Translations under genes and position numbers: made by a program | Part shown: positions 36,830-46,534 of the stretch, one piece after another | Position numbering within the stretch: position 1 is the first letter of the stretch | Layout of the letters: every line of letters begins with the position of its first letter | The notes under the pieces: generated by a model | What the model was told of the DNA's origin: nothing | What the model saw: the letters and a program-made list of their open reading frames with translations, nothing else | Databases searched by the model: none | NCBI GenBank assembly: GCA_032622095.1 | Contig: CP136067.1 | Location: forward strand, 176,176,556-176,240,555 | Length of the DNA: 64,000 nt | Source of the DNA: Siphonodentalium dalli | Lineage: Eukaryota; Mollusca; Scaphopoda; Gadilida; Siphonodentaliidae | Reading direction: 5' to 3'

Positions 36830-37245
36830 TTTTAAAGCCACATGGCGGTTTGCGCTCCGAAATACACCTATTATTCGCTTTTGAATTGTATCAGAATTTG
36901 AACAGTATCGAAATAGGTCGATAAATATCTGAACTATCTTTCTACGAGCATTATGCAACCCAAAAAGACGCATTGAAGTAATGAAAAATACAACTGTTGA
37001 TATTGTGTTTGGGATACGGTGTTTGGGTCCCAAACACAAAACTGCCATTTGCTTGACATGGGACAGAAAAGAGCGTTCAGTGGTAGTCTATTCCTGATAT
37101 GGTAGCAATAAAGAGCGTTTATCTGACTTCTGCCGAAAAGTTAAACACGGCTGAAAAATGGCTATGACTTTGGCAAAGTGTTTTTCAGGGCATATGAAGC
37201 CGGTATATCAATAGTTCGTTCATTATCGACCTATCGTATTTTTGC
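36830..37245 (+). repeat. Family E copy, near full length
   Basis: Best-preserved E copy: GCCACATGGCGGTTTGCGCT start, GGTCGATAAATATCTGAACT, paired AAAGAGCG words at about 37064 and 37108, and CATATGAAGCCGGTATATCA near the end. It has no terminal inverted repeat that I could define, so its class (SINE, MITE or other) is open. Confidence 0.8.
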
Positions 37246-38209
37246 CAGCCTGAAAATTTAAACTTGGTAAAGCACCCCCTTTTCTCTATCTGACGATCAG
37301 CATATCCCATCAATGTGCTTAGTGGCACGATCTAAGTGCCTGCATGGTTTAGAAAACATACCAATGATTTCTCTATTGTGTCGAATAGGATATGACATCT
37401 ATAAATAGGAATACGACGCAAGAAACTCTATCGATTTAGAATAAGGGCCGTTTTTTTCTTTACCAGCGGCTTATATAGTGTATATCTAAAGAACACTCAA
37501 AGTCATCTGGCAAGTGTCTACAGAAGAACTGGATCGAAGTGCCTGGCGTCAATTAAAGACATATTGTGTTCTTATTTCAGCGAAGGTATTTGGCAAGGAG
37601 CACCCAGACAATTTGCCCACTAAAAAAAAAAATGCAGCATTCAACTAATATTACCGAAAATTCCAGCTACACCGATCTCAAACTCCAGGCAGAGTTATCT
37701 CCCATCGCTCTGCTGAGATAATTTGGACATGGTTATTTACAAATACATTGTACATAAATCAAAAGATAAAATCACAAGCACTCAATGTATAAATATAGAC
37801 GTGTGACGATATAATGATCGCATGCGAATGATGTATAATTGTATATAGCTATAGTACTATAACTCGTAATATAGACTATTTATAAACCAAATTATACATA
37901 CAATAGATGCGATCGATGATGGTCGTCACTAAGGAATATCTCACACGCGTGAGATTATTATGGTAATTCAATGATATGCATGCAAAGACTAATTAGAATA
38001 CCACATTATACACATGTTTGGATGCACAAAAACAAATTTACATATATCGCACCCGTGTGATTGCTGATTGGCGTCACCAAGGAATATTTCACATGCGTGA
38101 GGTTGTAGTGACAATATTCGTCATGTATGGTATGCTTAGATAATTTAGAAAATAGATGATGCACATGTTGATATTCAAAATGGGGACACAATCGATGCAT
38201 AATTCCTTA
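37246..38209. other. Unassigned sequence with a local duplication
   Basis: Near 37925-37985 and 38068-38140 the text CACTAAGGAATAT...GTGAGATT/GTGAGGTT repeats with GATATGCATG/TATGGTATGC variants, an imperfect duplication of about 140-bp offset. No gene. Confidence 0.45.
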
Positions 38210-38425
38210 TACAGTAATGCCAAAGTAATTGACCACTTAACCACAGCAGAATTATGGGTAATTTTTCAGGAGTTAGTCCGAAATATGGCTTGTTGCCATT
38301 CATCGGAAAGCTCTCGTCGAGAGCTTTCCGATGAATGGCAACAAGCCATATTTCGGACTAACTCCTGAAAAATTACCCATAATTCTGCTGTGGTTAAGTG
38401 GTCAATTACTTTGGGCATTACTGTA
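38210..38425. mobile_element. Foldback MITE with TACAGTAATGC ends, copy 2 (near-perfect palindrome)
   Basis: Starts TACAGTAATGCC and ends GGCATTACTGTA. The arms pair almost without mismatch across 107 bp each; I see one extra base, in the subterminal C-run. The loop is a single T between GCTCTCG and CGAGAGC (centre about 38317). TA at both ends suits a Tc1/mariner-like target. Copy 1 is at 8643-8847. Confidence 0.9.
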
Positions 38426-39170
38426 GCTATAGCTTTGTTTCGTCGATACCTTACCAGTATTTAAATTCCCGCAGTACTATTTTTAGAGCACCCATCGGTG
38501 CGCGAATTTAAAACTGAGCGAAATATAATACGACATAAGTTTGTTTACCAATTAAAAATAGGAAAATAAGAGATAGAAAATAGACAATTATATTTACATG
38601 TGGGGAAACGAATCTCAACGACATTATCCATATGTATGCTACATGTAAAGCGTCTAATCGCGGTTAGATATTTCGTGTTGTAATGCTTCTAAGAAATACA
38701 CATATTCTAGCCTGGAGGTGCACGAAAGCACGTCTTCGTATTCACAACCCTGCATGGGTGACACTGTGGTCAAATAGTCTGAGTTAGTTACGGTATGGAT
38801 TTAAAACGCGCAACCAAGAGTTGATTCTTTCTGTAGTCAGTCAAGTAAGACGTCAATACTTCTTTCAAGTCCAATTCCAGGATTTCCATATGATAAATGA
38901 ATGATAAATTGTACGAAGCATTCATATAAGCACGCATCTTCACACTGAATTGATGACGCAGTTGTGTTATATCGACGTATATTTTCTTCGAGGTTGTCTT
39001 ATATATACACATGTATCATCAGAGATAATTAATAACTGAAACTGTCATCAGACACAAGACTTTTACGATAATATTTCTGTCAGTTTTGAATTCGCACTGA
39101 GGGAAAAATAGTACTGCGCGAATTTAAATACGAGTAAGGTAGGCTATATCCGATTCTATGACGCATTAGT
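38426..39170. other. Unassigned sequence
   Basis: Two GCGAATTTAAA-type words (about 38500 and 39118) bracket this region. No gene recognised. Confidence 0.4.
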
Positions 39171-39451
39171 GTTCCCGATGGAGCCTGCTTCGGCTAGTAA
39201 TTAATAAGTTTACACAACATTCCAATCACCGAAATAGCCCGTTGTCCTGGCTCTATGAGTTGAAGCTTCATTAGTGTCAGAATATTGAGTGAAATGTTTA
39301 ATTGCATGATATAACATCATGCCCCATATACTATAATGCATAATAAAACACCCACGTAAAGTCAGCCCAATGAAAACATATGTTATGAAATTAGTTCTCT
39401 CAGAGGGAGCAATCAACTAGAAATAGGCTACAGTAGATACCTGATCAACCA
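39171..39451 (+). repeat. Direct duplication, left copy
   Basis: About 280 bp matching 44919-45203 at roughly 92 percent. It includes TAGTAATTAATAA, AAAACACCCACGTAAAGTCA and GGGAGCAATCAACTAGAAAT. The copies flank a family E repeat that was later split by an LTR retrotransposon. Confidence 0.85.
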
Positions 39452-39454
39452 AAT

Positions 39455-39636
39455 TCAAAACAGCCATTTGCACGACATGGAACAGAAAAGAGCATTCCGT
39501 GGTAGTCTGTTCCTGATATGGTAGCAATAAAGAGCGTTTGTCTGACTTCTGGCGAAAAGTTGAAAAAGGCTGAAAAATTGCTGTGACTTTGGCAAGTGTT
39601 TATCAGAGCATATGAAGCCGATTTGTCAATAGTTTG
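39455..39636 (+). repeat. Family E, left half of a split copy
   Basis: CAGCCATTTGCACGACATGG to TCAATAGTTTG, with both AAAGAGCG-type words. The LTR element at 39637 interrupts it; the rest resumes at 44838. Confidence 0.8.
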
Positions 39637-40006
39637 TGTAGCGTTCGCCGGCTATATTTAGGCCCAATTATCGGGAGGGGGTCTGGCCGCGTCTTAAACG
39701 GCTACGGAAATTGCCTCGAAATAATGACACTTCAATGGTTCAAATGCAAGATTATATTATATTTAAATGAAAATCACACAATGAAAACCATATACTACCC
39801 ACTGCACGCGCCCGTCTTCCCGGCTTTCTACAGGCCTAACTCTTTAACTCACAATCGAATCTCAAACCTCTCTACCAAAAACGTGACTGCTCGCCTCCCA
39901 CGCCTGACGTCAACTGGCCTGCCGGAAGTCGGGCTATGTGCGCGTGCGGTGGGTTTACAAATATAGAAGTTGGAATCGGACTGTCAGTATCTTGCTGCTC
40001 GTTACA
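39637..40006 (-). repeat. LTR element 2: 3' LTR
   Basis: 370 bp, TGTAGCGTTCGCCGG to CTGCTCGTTACA on the plus strand. A CCACGC segment here is absent from the other LTR. Confidence 0.9.
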
Positions 40007-40017
40007 TCACTCCCTCC
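40007..40017 (-). other. LTR element 2: polypurine tract
   Basis: Reads GGAGGGAGTGA on the minus strand directly against the 3' LTR, the expected second-strand primer. Confidence 0.75.
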
Positions 40018-40163
40018 AACAAAATGCGTCCCGCATTTTTATCAAACATACACCAGGAAGACTTCTTCCGTAAATACTCGTAAGGTGAGTATTTCAGCTG
40101 ATGCAAGGCAGGAATCTTTCAACTGCCCATGGTGCTCCTGTATTGATGCATCTAATGGACTCC

Positions 40164-40418
40164 TTAGCTTCTGCATATTATGGGCATTTTTGTAGAACAT
40201 GTTATGGCATGGTCGATGACATCCTGCTTCATGCCTAGCCAGTAATATGCCAACTGTCTTCTTTTGAGCGTCTTTGTTATTTGCAGGTGGGCTGACATTG
40301 GGGGATCATGAGCCTGGGCTATCATGCGCTTTCGATTCCCATCTGGCACTACTGTTGTCTCATCTTCTAAGTAGAGCACAGCATTGTCCAGTTTCAGGGT
40401 ATTCCACTTTGCCCACAA
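40164..40418 (-). pseudogene. Integrase zinc-binding N-terminus, truncated
   Basis: The frame contains the HHCC-type module: AHDPPMSAH (two His, four apart), then TKTLKRRQLAYYWLGMKQDV, then a Cys in HAITC. The second Cys pair is not intact (CSTK) and no DDE core follows, so integration activity is lost. The start is not real; it is a piece of the pol reading frame. Confidence 0.85.
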
Positions 40419-40535
40419 GCATTAGACCAAGTCACTCTCTGATGCAACGTCTTTCAACTCCGGTGTTGCTCCATTCCCCAGCCAGTTCCTCGCAATCTTA
40501 GTCTCTGTGTCTTTGTTCTGCGACTCTGTAATTTG

Positions 40536-41160
40536 TTATCTGTTTACTCCTATCACATCAACCGTCTCATTGCTTGATTCTTTCTCAGTGTTAACTGCAT
40601 GTGTCACCAGGCCAGTACGCACAAGCTGTGCTGGTGAGGCAACAAAGATGGCTTGATGTCGTGGGGGCAGGTCTTGTTCTTGCTCAGCTTGCTTAGCGAT
40701 ATATGTCTGCTTAATATTACCCGACCAGCTCTGCTTGTGATCTGTTAGCATGACATCAGCCTCTGAACTCTTTGAATTTTGGTTTTTCTCAGTGATTTAT
40801 ACTGAAGAGAACTTTCTCACACCAGTGTTCGTATTGGTCAGTTTTATCTGTCGTTGGGTTGAGGAGCCGTACATGAACAAACCTGTCTCCAACTTCTACT
40901 TTCACACGGATATTGGTAGCGGCAACACGGTGTTTCTCTGCTATCTGTTGATTCGGCTCAATGATTCCAGGCTCATCGTCATCTAGGTTATGGCTCAACA
41001 CAGATGGAACCAACAATTTATGCGTTGGGGGAATACTATTTGTCTCAGCTATCTTCACCTTGCAGACACCAATAGGTCCGCTTCTCCTCACCTCATGGGG
41101 CTGCCCTTTGATCGCGAAAATCCGCCCAACCACATCCAAGGTACATTCGTATTGCTCCAT
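40536..41160 (-). pseudogene. Pol linker segments around the RT deletion
   Basis: Frame 41160-40789 (FAIKGQPHEV, GIIEPNQQIAEKHRVAATNI, DRFVHVRLLNPT) reads as the region between protease and RT in Ty3-type elements. Frame 40751-40536 (DHKQSWSGNIKQTYIAKQAE) probably comes from between RNase H and integrase. RT and RNase H motifs are not found between them, so a deletion of at least 1.5 kb is inferred near 40750-40790. Confidence 0.6.
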
Positions 41161-41187
41161 GAAGTCTAAGCCTAGTATACATGGGGA

Positions 41188-41523
41188 TCAAATCTCCGCA
41201 ACTACCATATCTAGTTTGTAGGAAGCTCCGTCAATGTGTACGCCTAAACATGCACTGCCAATACAGTCAAGCATCTGGTCATTAACTGTATACATATTCT
41301 TCTTACGGGCTTTAATGACTGGTTTCTTCTGAGGGTCTATCTGATCGAAGACTTCTTTTGACATTATAGAAAGGCTTTGGCCTGTATCCAGCAGACAGTA
41401 TACATGTACTCCATTAAGATATGTTGCTAAGTGCAACCCGGCTTCATTAGGTTCAGTTCCCAGACAACCTATGGGAAGTTCAATATTGGGTTTTTTCAGT
41501 GCGTGGGTGTACCGTGCTCGCAC
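41188..41523 (-). pseudogene. Retroviral-type aspartic protease remnant
   Basis: The catalytic triplet is in LLDTGQSLSIMS (Asp-Thr-Gly), preceded by a hydrophobic strand VHVYC and followed by an LGVHIDGASYKLDMVV block, as in Ty3/retroviral proteases. In the living element it would cleave Gag-Pol. The C-terminal part is cut by a frame change near 41188. Confidence 0.8.
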
Positions 41524-41767
41524 CTGGTCGGGGCTCTTTACAATAGCGGGCTATGTGTCCCGGCTTCTGGCGTCGGTAACATATGATAGGTCCTCGATCA
41601 TTTCGCTCATTGTGACTGATTGGGGATTGACGCCAATCTCTCCTGGCATCAGGGCTCCTTCTGCGCATGGGCTCTCTGATTCTACTCAGATCTTCGACCA
41701 TCTTTGATAGGTGGGAAATCTGTCTTGAGAGGTTGTCATGGTAGGGTGTTGCATCTTGGTTATCCAC
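41480..41767 (-). pseudogene. Gag nucleocapsid remnant with damaged zinc knuckle
   Basis: CYRRQKPGHIARYC keeps the first Cys, the His and the last Cys of a CCHC knuckle; the second Cys is Arg. The upstream stretch is Arg-rich (PMRRRSPDARRDWR), typical of nucleic-acid binding. Confidence 0.75.
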
Positions 41768-41859
41768 TTGGCTTGTACTGGCCCTGGTTGGCGTTCATAA
41801 AGCTTCGAGTTCTACTGCCAATCGAACAGCAGCATCTAGGTCAAGCGGACGAGATTGTC

Positions 41860-42207
41860 TTATCTTCCATACCATGTCGCTGTCGCCATGAAGTGCATCA
41901 CAAAAGACATGATCGCTAAACTGTCTTGTAAATCGGTGGCTGCAGACATGTATGCCAGGCTGACTTTCCGTTTAATCCTATAGGACAAATCAGTGAGAGA
42001 TTCACCATTCTGGCGCCTGCTAGCCCGAAGCTCAGCCCGAAGCATTTGTGCTTGATTGTGGGGTAAGAATCTCTTGTGAAGGGCGTCCATCAGTTTCTCG
42101 TAGTTTCGTCTATCATCGTTCTGTATGTAGGCTAGAAATTGCTGTGCTGGCCCCACGAGACTGTTTGCAAGGTGTAGTGCCTTTTCATTCAACATCTGTC
42201 CAACCAT
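41860..42207 (-). pseudogene. Gag capsid remnant
   Basis: EKALHLANSLVGPAQQFLAY and YEKLMDALHKRFLPHNQAQM, then LRASRRQNGESLTDLSYRI, follow the helical capsid core of Ty3-type Gag including the major-homology-like region. It is broken from the nucleocapsid frame by about 90 bp. Confidence 0.75.
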
Positions 42208-42346
42208 TTAGTTCTGCACAATTCTGAAAATGTGCCTTATAGTCTATCAACGAGGTCGAGCCATTGAATGGTCTCGCTGCAATATGGACTCTTGATGTAG
42301 TAGCAGCTCTACTGTCAAACATCCTGCTCGGATCACAGGAGATAGT

Positions 42347-44122
42347 TTATCTGTGCCTATTTACAGGCTCTTGGAATCCTGGGTAGCAAATATGGCCTTG
42401 CTGCGTGTTGTCTCTTCGGTTTGATTGCATGTAATTGTTGTTGTACTCCCTTTCATCCGGCTCCAATCTTTTAGTTCTTGTGGGCTCCTTTCTCGCTTCG
42501 AATCCAACCAAATCGTCCATCTTCATACCCATGGGCATGACTACAATTTGACTCGGGCTGAATGCAGAGGGAGTATTTCTTTCCGACTGGTGTCATTCCT
42601 TCAACTTCAGTTCTATTGACTGTAACCCTCTGTTTCCGAAGAGTTTTCTCAGCTGCATAGCTATGGTGAATGTTGTGAGGTTCAGACCCTCTATTGAGAA
42701 TTTGAGATCCATCCAGACAGTGGATTCCGGTCCAGGGGATAGCCTGGCTGCAACCTGAGAACCGCTAGCGAGTGCTGGTGTAGAACTGAAAGGCCCACTT
42801 CCATGTATTTTATTTTTCAGTCCTCGCTGTTCTCGACAGTTGAGGGGAATATGCACTTCATCATGCCTATCACTTTGCCCTTGTATATTCACAGGTCGAA
42901 TGTGGCTCTTTTGTAGTTGTCCTGCTGCCTGTCTGTCTGTATAGCTCGTTGAAGAGGCTGATGTATTAGCAGGTACCCTGGGCACAAACATATCAGATTC
43001 CGCATAGTGCTGCAAAATACCACTGTCATATGTGGGCTATTCAGGACGACTATAACTTGGCAGGCTCGCGCAGTTACATTCTAGGCTGGTGTGATTTATG
43101 TCGCCATACGTCAATGTGGTGTTCTGTTCGAGCTGAGGCATTCTACTTTTCTGAGCGTCAGCGGAGTCTTCACACCAGCCAGAAGGCATTAACTCATCTG
43201 GTTGTAATAATTAGGTATAATATTCCTTTGTCGGACAACTGTCTCTTCGTGAATTCCATCTTCTGTCTTGACAAAGTGACATGGGCTGTACCCATACTCA
43301 CAGGCCTGTAATTATTTCCTCTCATCTGGTTCTCTCAGGAGTTGCTGATTTTCCAAGATTGTTTCTCTCCCTCCAATTGCATATTGATATGTTCTGATAA
43401 CCTGAGTCCATGCTATTTTGACCTGCGAATTCATCTCGCTTTGATGTCCGTTCCATGATAGATTCATATGATGGAGGAATTTTGCTTCGATACCAACCAT
43501 CACTTGTGGGAACTAGGGTAGGTTCACCACTAGATCCATCAATAGGTTCACTGTCAGTATCTGTGTAGTCCGTTTTCGGTCGCTTGCTCTTGGAGGCTCG
43601 GTTATCAGCTCTTTTACTACGAGAAAACAACCTTTGCTGCTCCGCATCAGTTTCGTATAGGTCTGACTCTTCACTCAAATACTGCTGGCTGGGCATTGGC
43701 TTTTCCCTTGAATCGAAGTGTGTTGGCTCCATTTCTTTAATTCTTCGATCCTTGCTCTCCATGAATTCGGCCATGTAGGATGGGCTCTTATCTCCAAATA
43801 ATTCTCTATCACCCTGTGGTAGCTCGTTTATATAGGTTCTGGTACTTGTTTTTTGTGACCTATAGGAGCTCCTATACTGCTGAGTCAAAAGCTCGTTGTC
43901 CGAGTCTTGAGTGCTATTTCTGGTGACCTCAACTCTTTTCCTCGGCTCTTGTGATGGGGTTGGAAACTCTTTTCTCCAAGTTTCGAGCACATTGAGCTGA
44001 TTTCTTTTGTTGGAGTCCCTGACTCTTTCAGCGAAGTTGTCAGCTCCTTGTTCGGACTCTTTCTGTTGAGTTCCAGGCTCGAATTCCGGTGAGTCATCGA
44101 CTCTTCCACGGGCATCCATCAC
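42347..44122 (-). pseudogene. Long hydrophilic Gag N-terminal region
   Basis: Frames 43322-44122 (266 codons), 42593-43015 and 42347-42538 precede the capsid. They are rich in Ser, Glu, Arg and Asp and have no fold that I recognise. Frame 43322-44122 has a PPSYES segment, matching the PPxY late-domain pattern. That is nearly 2 kb ahead of capsid, far longer than usual for a Ty3-type Gag. Confidence 0.5.
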
Positions 44123-44395
44123 TCATTTGGGGGAGTCTCGCGCTCTTTCTCTGAGCTCTTTCTGTAGCTCTTCCATGAGAGTCTTTGCCTCTTTCCGGGA
44201 GTCTAGCTCTTTCGCGGCAGCCTGGCTCTTTTACTGGAGTTGTTGCTCTTCCACGGGAGTCTGGCTCTGTCATGGGAATCTGTGGCTCTTTCGCGGGAGT
44301 CTGTGGCTCTTTCGCTGTAATCTGTGGCTCTTCCGTGGGAGTCTGTGGCTCTTTCACGGGAGTCTGTGGCTCTTCCTCTGGAGCTCAGCGGGAAA
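44094..44395 (-). repeat. 30-bp coding tandem repeat near the Gag start
   Basis: About eight to ten units with GGGAGTCTGTGGCTCTTTC-type sequence on the plus strand. On the minus strand they give KEPQTP/KEPQIP repeats in frame 44357-44094. Units decay toward 44100. Repeat expansion may have caused the frameshifts seen here. Confidence 0.8.
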
Positions 44396-44455
44396 AATCG
44401 ACGAAAATAACCATTTATTCGAATATTAGGACAAAATAACATCAAACTTCCGTAT

Positions 44456-44473
44456 ATCCCACCGCTGCCACCA
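44456..44473 (-). other. LTR element 2: primer binding site for tRNA-Leu
   Basis: Minus-strand TGGTGGCAGCGGTGGGAT is complementary over 18 nt to the 3' end of animal tRNA-Leu (ATCCCACCGCTGCCACCA, from knowledge of the tRNA). One base (44474) separates it from the 5' LTR. Confidence 0.88.
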
Positions 44474-44474
44474 A

Positions 44475-44837
44475 TGTAGCGTTCACCGGCCATATTTAGG
44501 CCCAATTATCAGGAGGGGGTCTGGCCGCGTCTTAAACGGCTACGGAAATTGCCTCGAAATAATGACACTTCAATGGTTCAAATGCAAGATTATGTTATAT
44601 TTAAATGAAAATCACACAATGACAAACCATACACTACCCACTGCACGCGCCCGTCTTACTGGCTTTCGACAGGCCTAACTCTTTAACTCACAATCGAATC
44701 TCAGACCTCTCTACCAAAAACGTGACTGCTCGCCTCTGACGTCAACTGGCCTGCGGAAGTCGGGCTACGTGCGCGTGCGGTGGGTTTACAAATATAGAAG
44801 TTGGAAGCGGACTGTCAGTATCTTGCTGCTCGTTACA
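44475..44837 (-). repeat. LTR element 2: 5' LTR
   Basis: 363 bp, TGTAGCGTTCACCGG to CTGCTCGTTACA on the plus strand, followed by the second GTTTG. Confidence 0.9.
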
Positions 44838-44918
44838 GTTTGTTTATTTATCGTCATATCGTATCCGTCGGTCTAAATTACGTAGAAAAACATTTGGAGG
44901 TTCGAATGTCGGTTTAAG
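44838..44918 (+). repeat. Family E, right end of the split copy
   Basis: Continues the E repeat from 39636 after the GTTTG duplication; TAAATTACGTAGAAAAAC and GGAGGTTCGAATG match the E copy ending near 52245. Confidence 0.75.
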
Positions 44919-45203
44919 GTTCCAGAGGGAGCCTGTTTCAGCTAGTAATTAATAATTTTACACAACATTCCAATCACCAAAATAGCCCGTTGTCTTGGCT
45001 CTATGAGATGAAGCTTCATTTGTGTCAGAATATTGAGTGAAATTGTTAATTACATGATATAATATCATGCCCCATATAATATAATGCATAATAAAACACC
45101 CACGTAAAGTCAGCCCAATGAAAACAAATGTTGTGCAAATTAGTTATCTCAGAGGGAGCAATCAACTAGAAATAGGCCACAGTAGATACCTTATCAGCCA
45201 GTG
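44919..45203 (+). repeat. Direct duplication, right copy
   Basis: Partner of 39171-39451; see that entry. Confidence 0.85.
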
Positions 45204-46294
45204 TGTCAGCTGGGGATTTGGCTTTAGACCGGTGACCTATAATTCATTTTAACCCAAATCGTGCAAATTCTCAAATATAGAAAATTATTTAAGGATGACT
45301 GTCTTTCTAAATGAGATTAATTATGAAATATCTTGAATCAAGAAAAATTTGATCTCTTCTCGTGATCTTCTGATATGAATCATGATAAAGTGCTACCTTC
45401 ACAGAAATTATTGCTACCGGGATACAGCAAACAATTATATATTTTCATGCCATTAAATTATAAGTAAATGGGGTTATAATAATCGCTTGTACTAAATTAA
45501 AACAAACAAATTCCAGAATTTTTTTTTACAAAATCCATTTTGAAAAATTATGACATTTTGACAAAACGTGCGTCTGACAATTAGCATAGGCATATATTGC
45601 CATGTATTCGCTCGATACGGTGTTACGGAGTCGGTTTAGAACGCCCTGCTTGGCTAAACAGATAGTTCCTCAAATAGACACAAGAAACATCTCCATAAAA
45701 ACAGTCCACATGACAGTTAGTCCTTATATTTATATACATTTAGCGAAAAAGCCACTTTTGTAAATGTATTTAAATCGAAAAGTGTATCGTGACAAAACCA
45801 GCCCAAAATATCCCATAGCACCCTTGGCAAAAGTTAACAGGAACAATTGAAACCCGATGATTTATTAAGTCAATCCTGCGCGAATCCAAATGCGCCCAAA
45901 ACATTACGCGTTCGTCTTTCCAAACCCAAATGACGTATCGATGTTGTTATGAGCTTGCAGTTATGAGCTGTTGCGCATTCACCGAGAAATAATTGCACTT
46001 AAGCTGAAGCGTTTCAAAAAGACATGTCTTCAGTCAGTAATTGTAATGTTCTGAAGATACTATATCATTGGTGTCCTAGTTGGCAGTGGTCCGCCGACCC
46101 TGTAAGCGACATATATAGCCCGGGAATAATGGAAAACTATAGAACTGTCGTTTTCTGTTGTGGCGTTTGTTCTATATCTATGTTTTCGTGTTGATGTTTT
46201 TTATGGAATGTATCTGCCTCATATTGCAGTGGCAACATTGAAACATCATCAATATCTCTCGGACTGAAGTGAGAAACCATGTGGCGTTTACTCA
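45204..46294. other. Unassigned sequence
   Basis: No repeat copies or gene-like frames recognised. Confidence 0.4.
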
Positions 46295-46534
46295 CAAGCC
46301 TTGAAATAGTGTGTCTGTCATTTGCAGAATGAGGTCCCCAGAGGCTAAATTTAGTTATGCTACCCCGCATAGCGGGCTAGCATCACCAAATTCAGTCTAT
46401 GGGGACCTCTCAGCAGAATGAGGTTCCCAGAGGGTGAATTTGGTGATGCTAGCCCGCTATGCGGGGTAACATCACTAAATTCACCCTCTGGCGACCTCAT
46501 TCTGCAAATGACAGACACACTATTTCAAGGCTTG
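46295..46534. mobile_element. Long palindrome with inner palindromes
   Basis: Outer arms of about 45 bp starting CAAGCCTTGAAATAGTGTG are near-perfect. Inside, GAGGT...CCAGAGG and the ATGCTA-CCCCGCATAGCGGG block occur in both orientations, so each half can also fold on itself. It is probably a foldback element that has undergone an internal inversion or duplication. No transposase frame. Confidence 0.8.

Larger units (their letters stand above)
39637..44837 (-). mobile_element. Degenerate Ty3-type LTR retrotransposon, RT deleted
   Basis: LTRs of 370 bp (39637-40006) and 363 bp (44475-44837) start TGTA and end TACA. A 5-bp duplication, GTTTG, flanks both sides. Transcription is leftward. The order is 5' LTR (right), tRNA-Leu primer site, a long Gag region, zinc knuckle, protease, a linker, the integrase zinc-binding N-terminus, polypurine tract and 3' LTR. 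Reverse transcriptase, nearly all RNase H and the integrase catalytic core are missing, and the remaining frames are broken. The LTRs differ at roughly a dozen positions plus three small indels (about 3 percent by eye). It could move only with enzymes from another copy. Confidence 0.92.

Noticed and set aside
44127-44439. Plus-strand Phe/Ser/Gly-rich frames at 44.1-44.4 kb
   Set aside because: Antisense to the KEPQTP repeat of the degenerate gag.
39171-45203. The 280-bp direct repeats as LTRs of a larger element
   Set aside because: They lack TG...CA ends and a target duplication, and a better LTR pair with TSD, primer site and polypurine tract lies inside.
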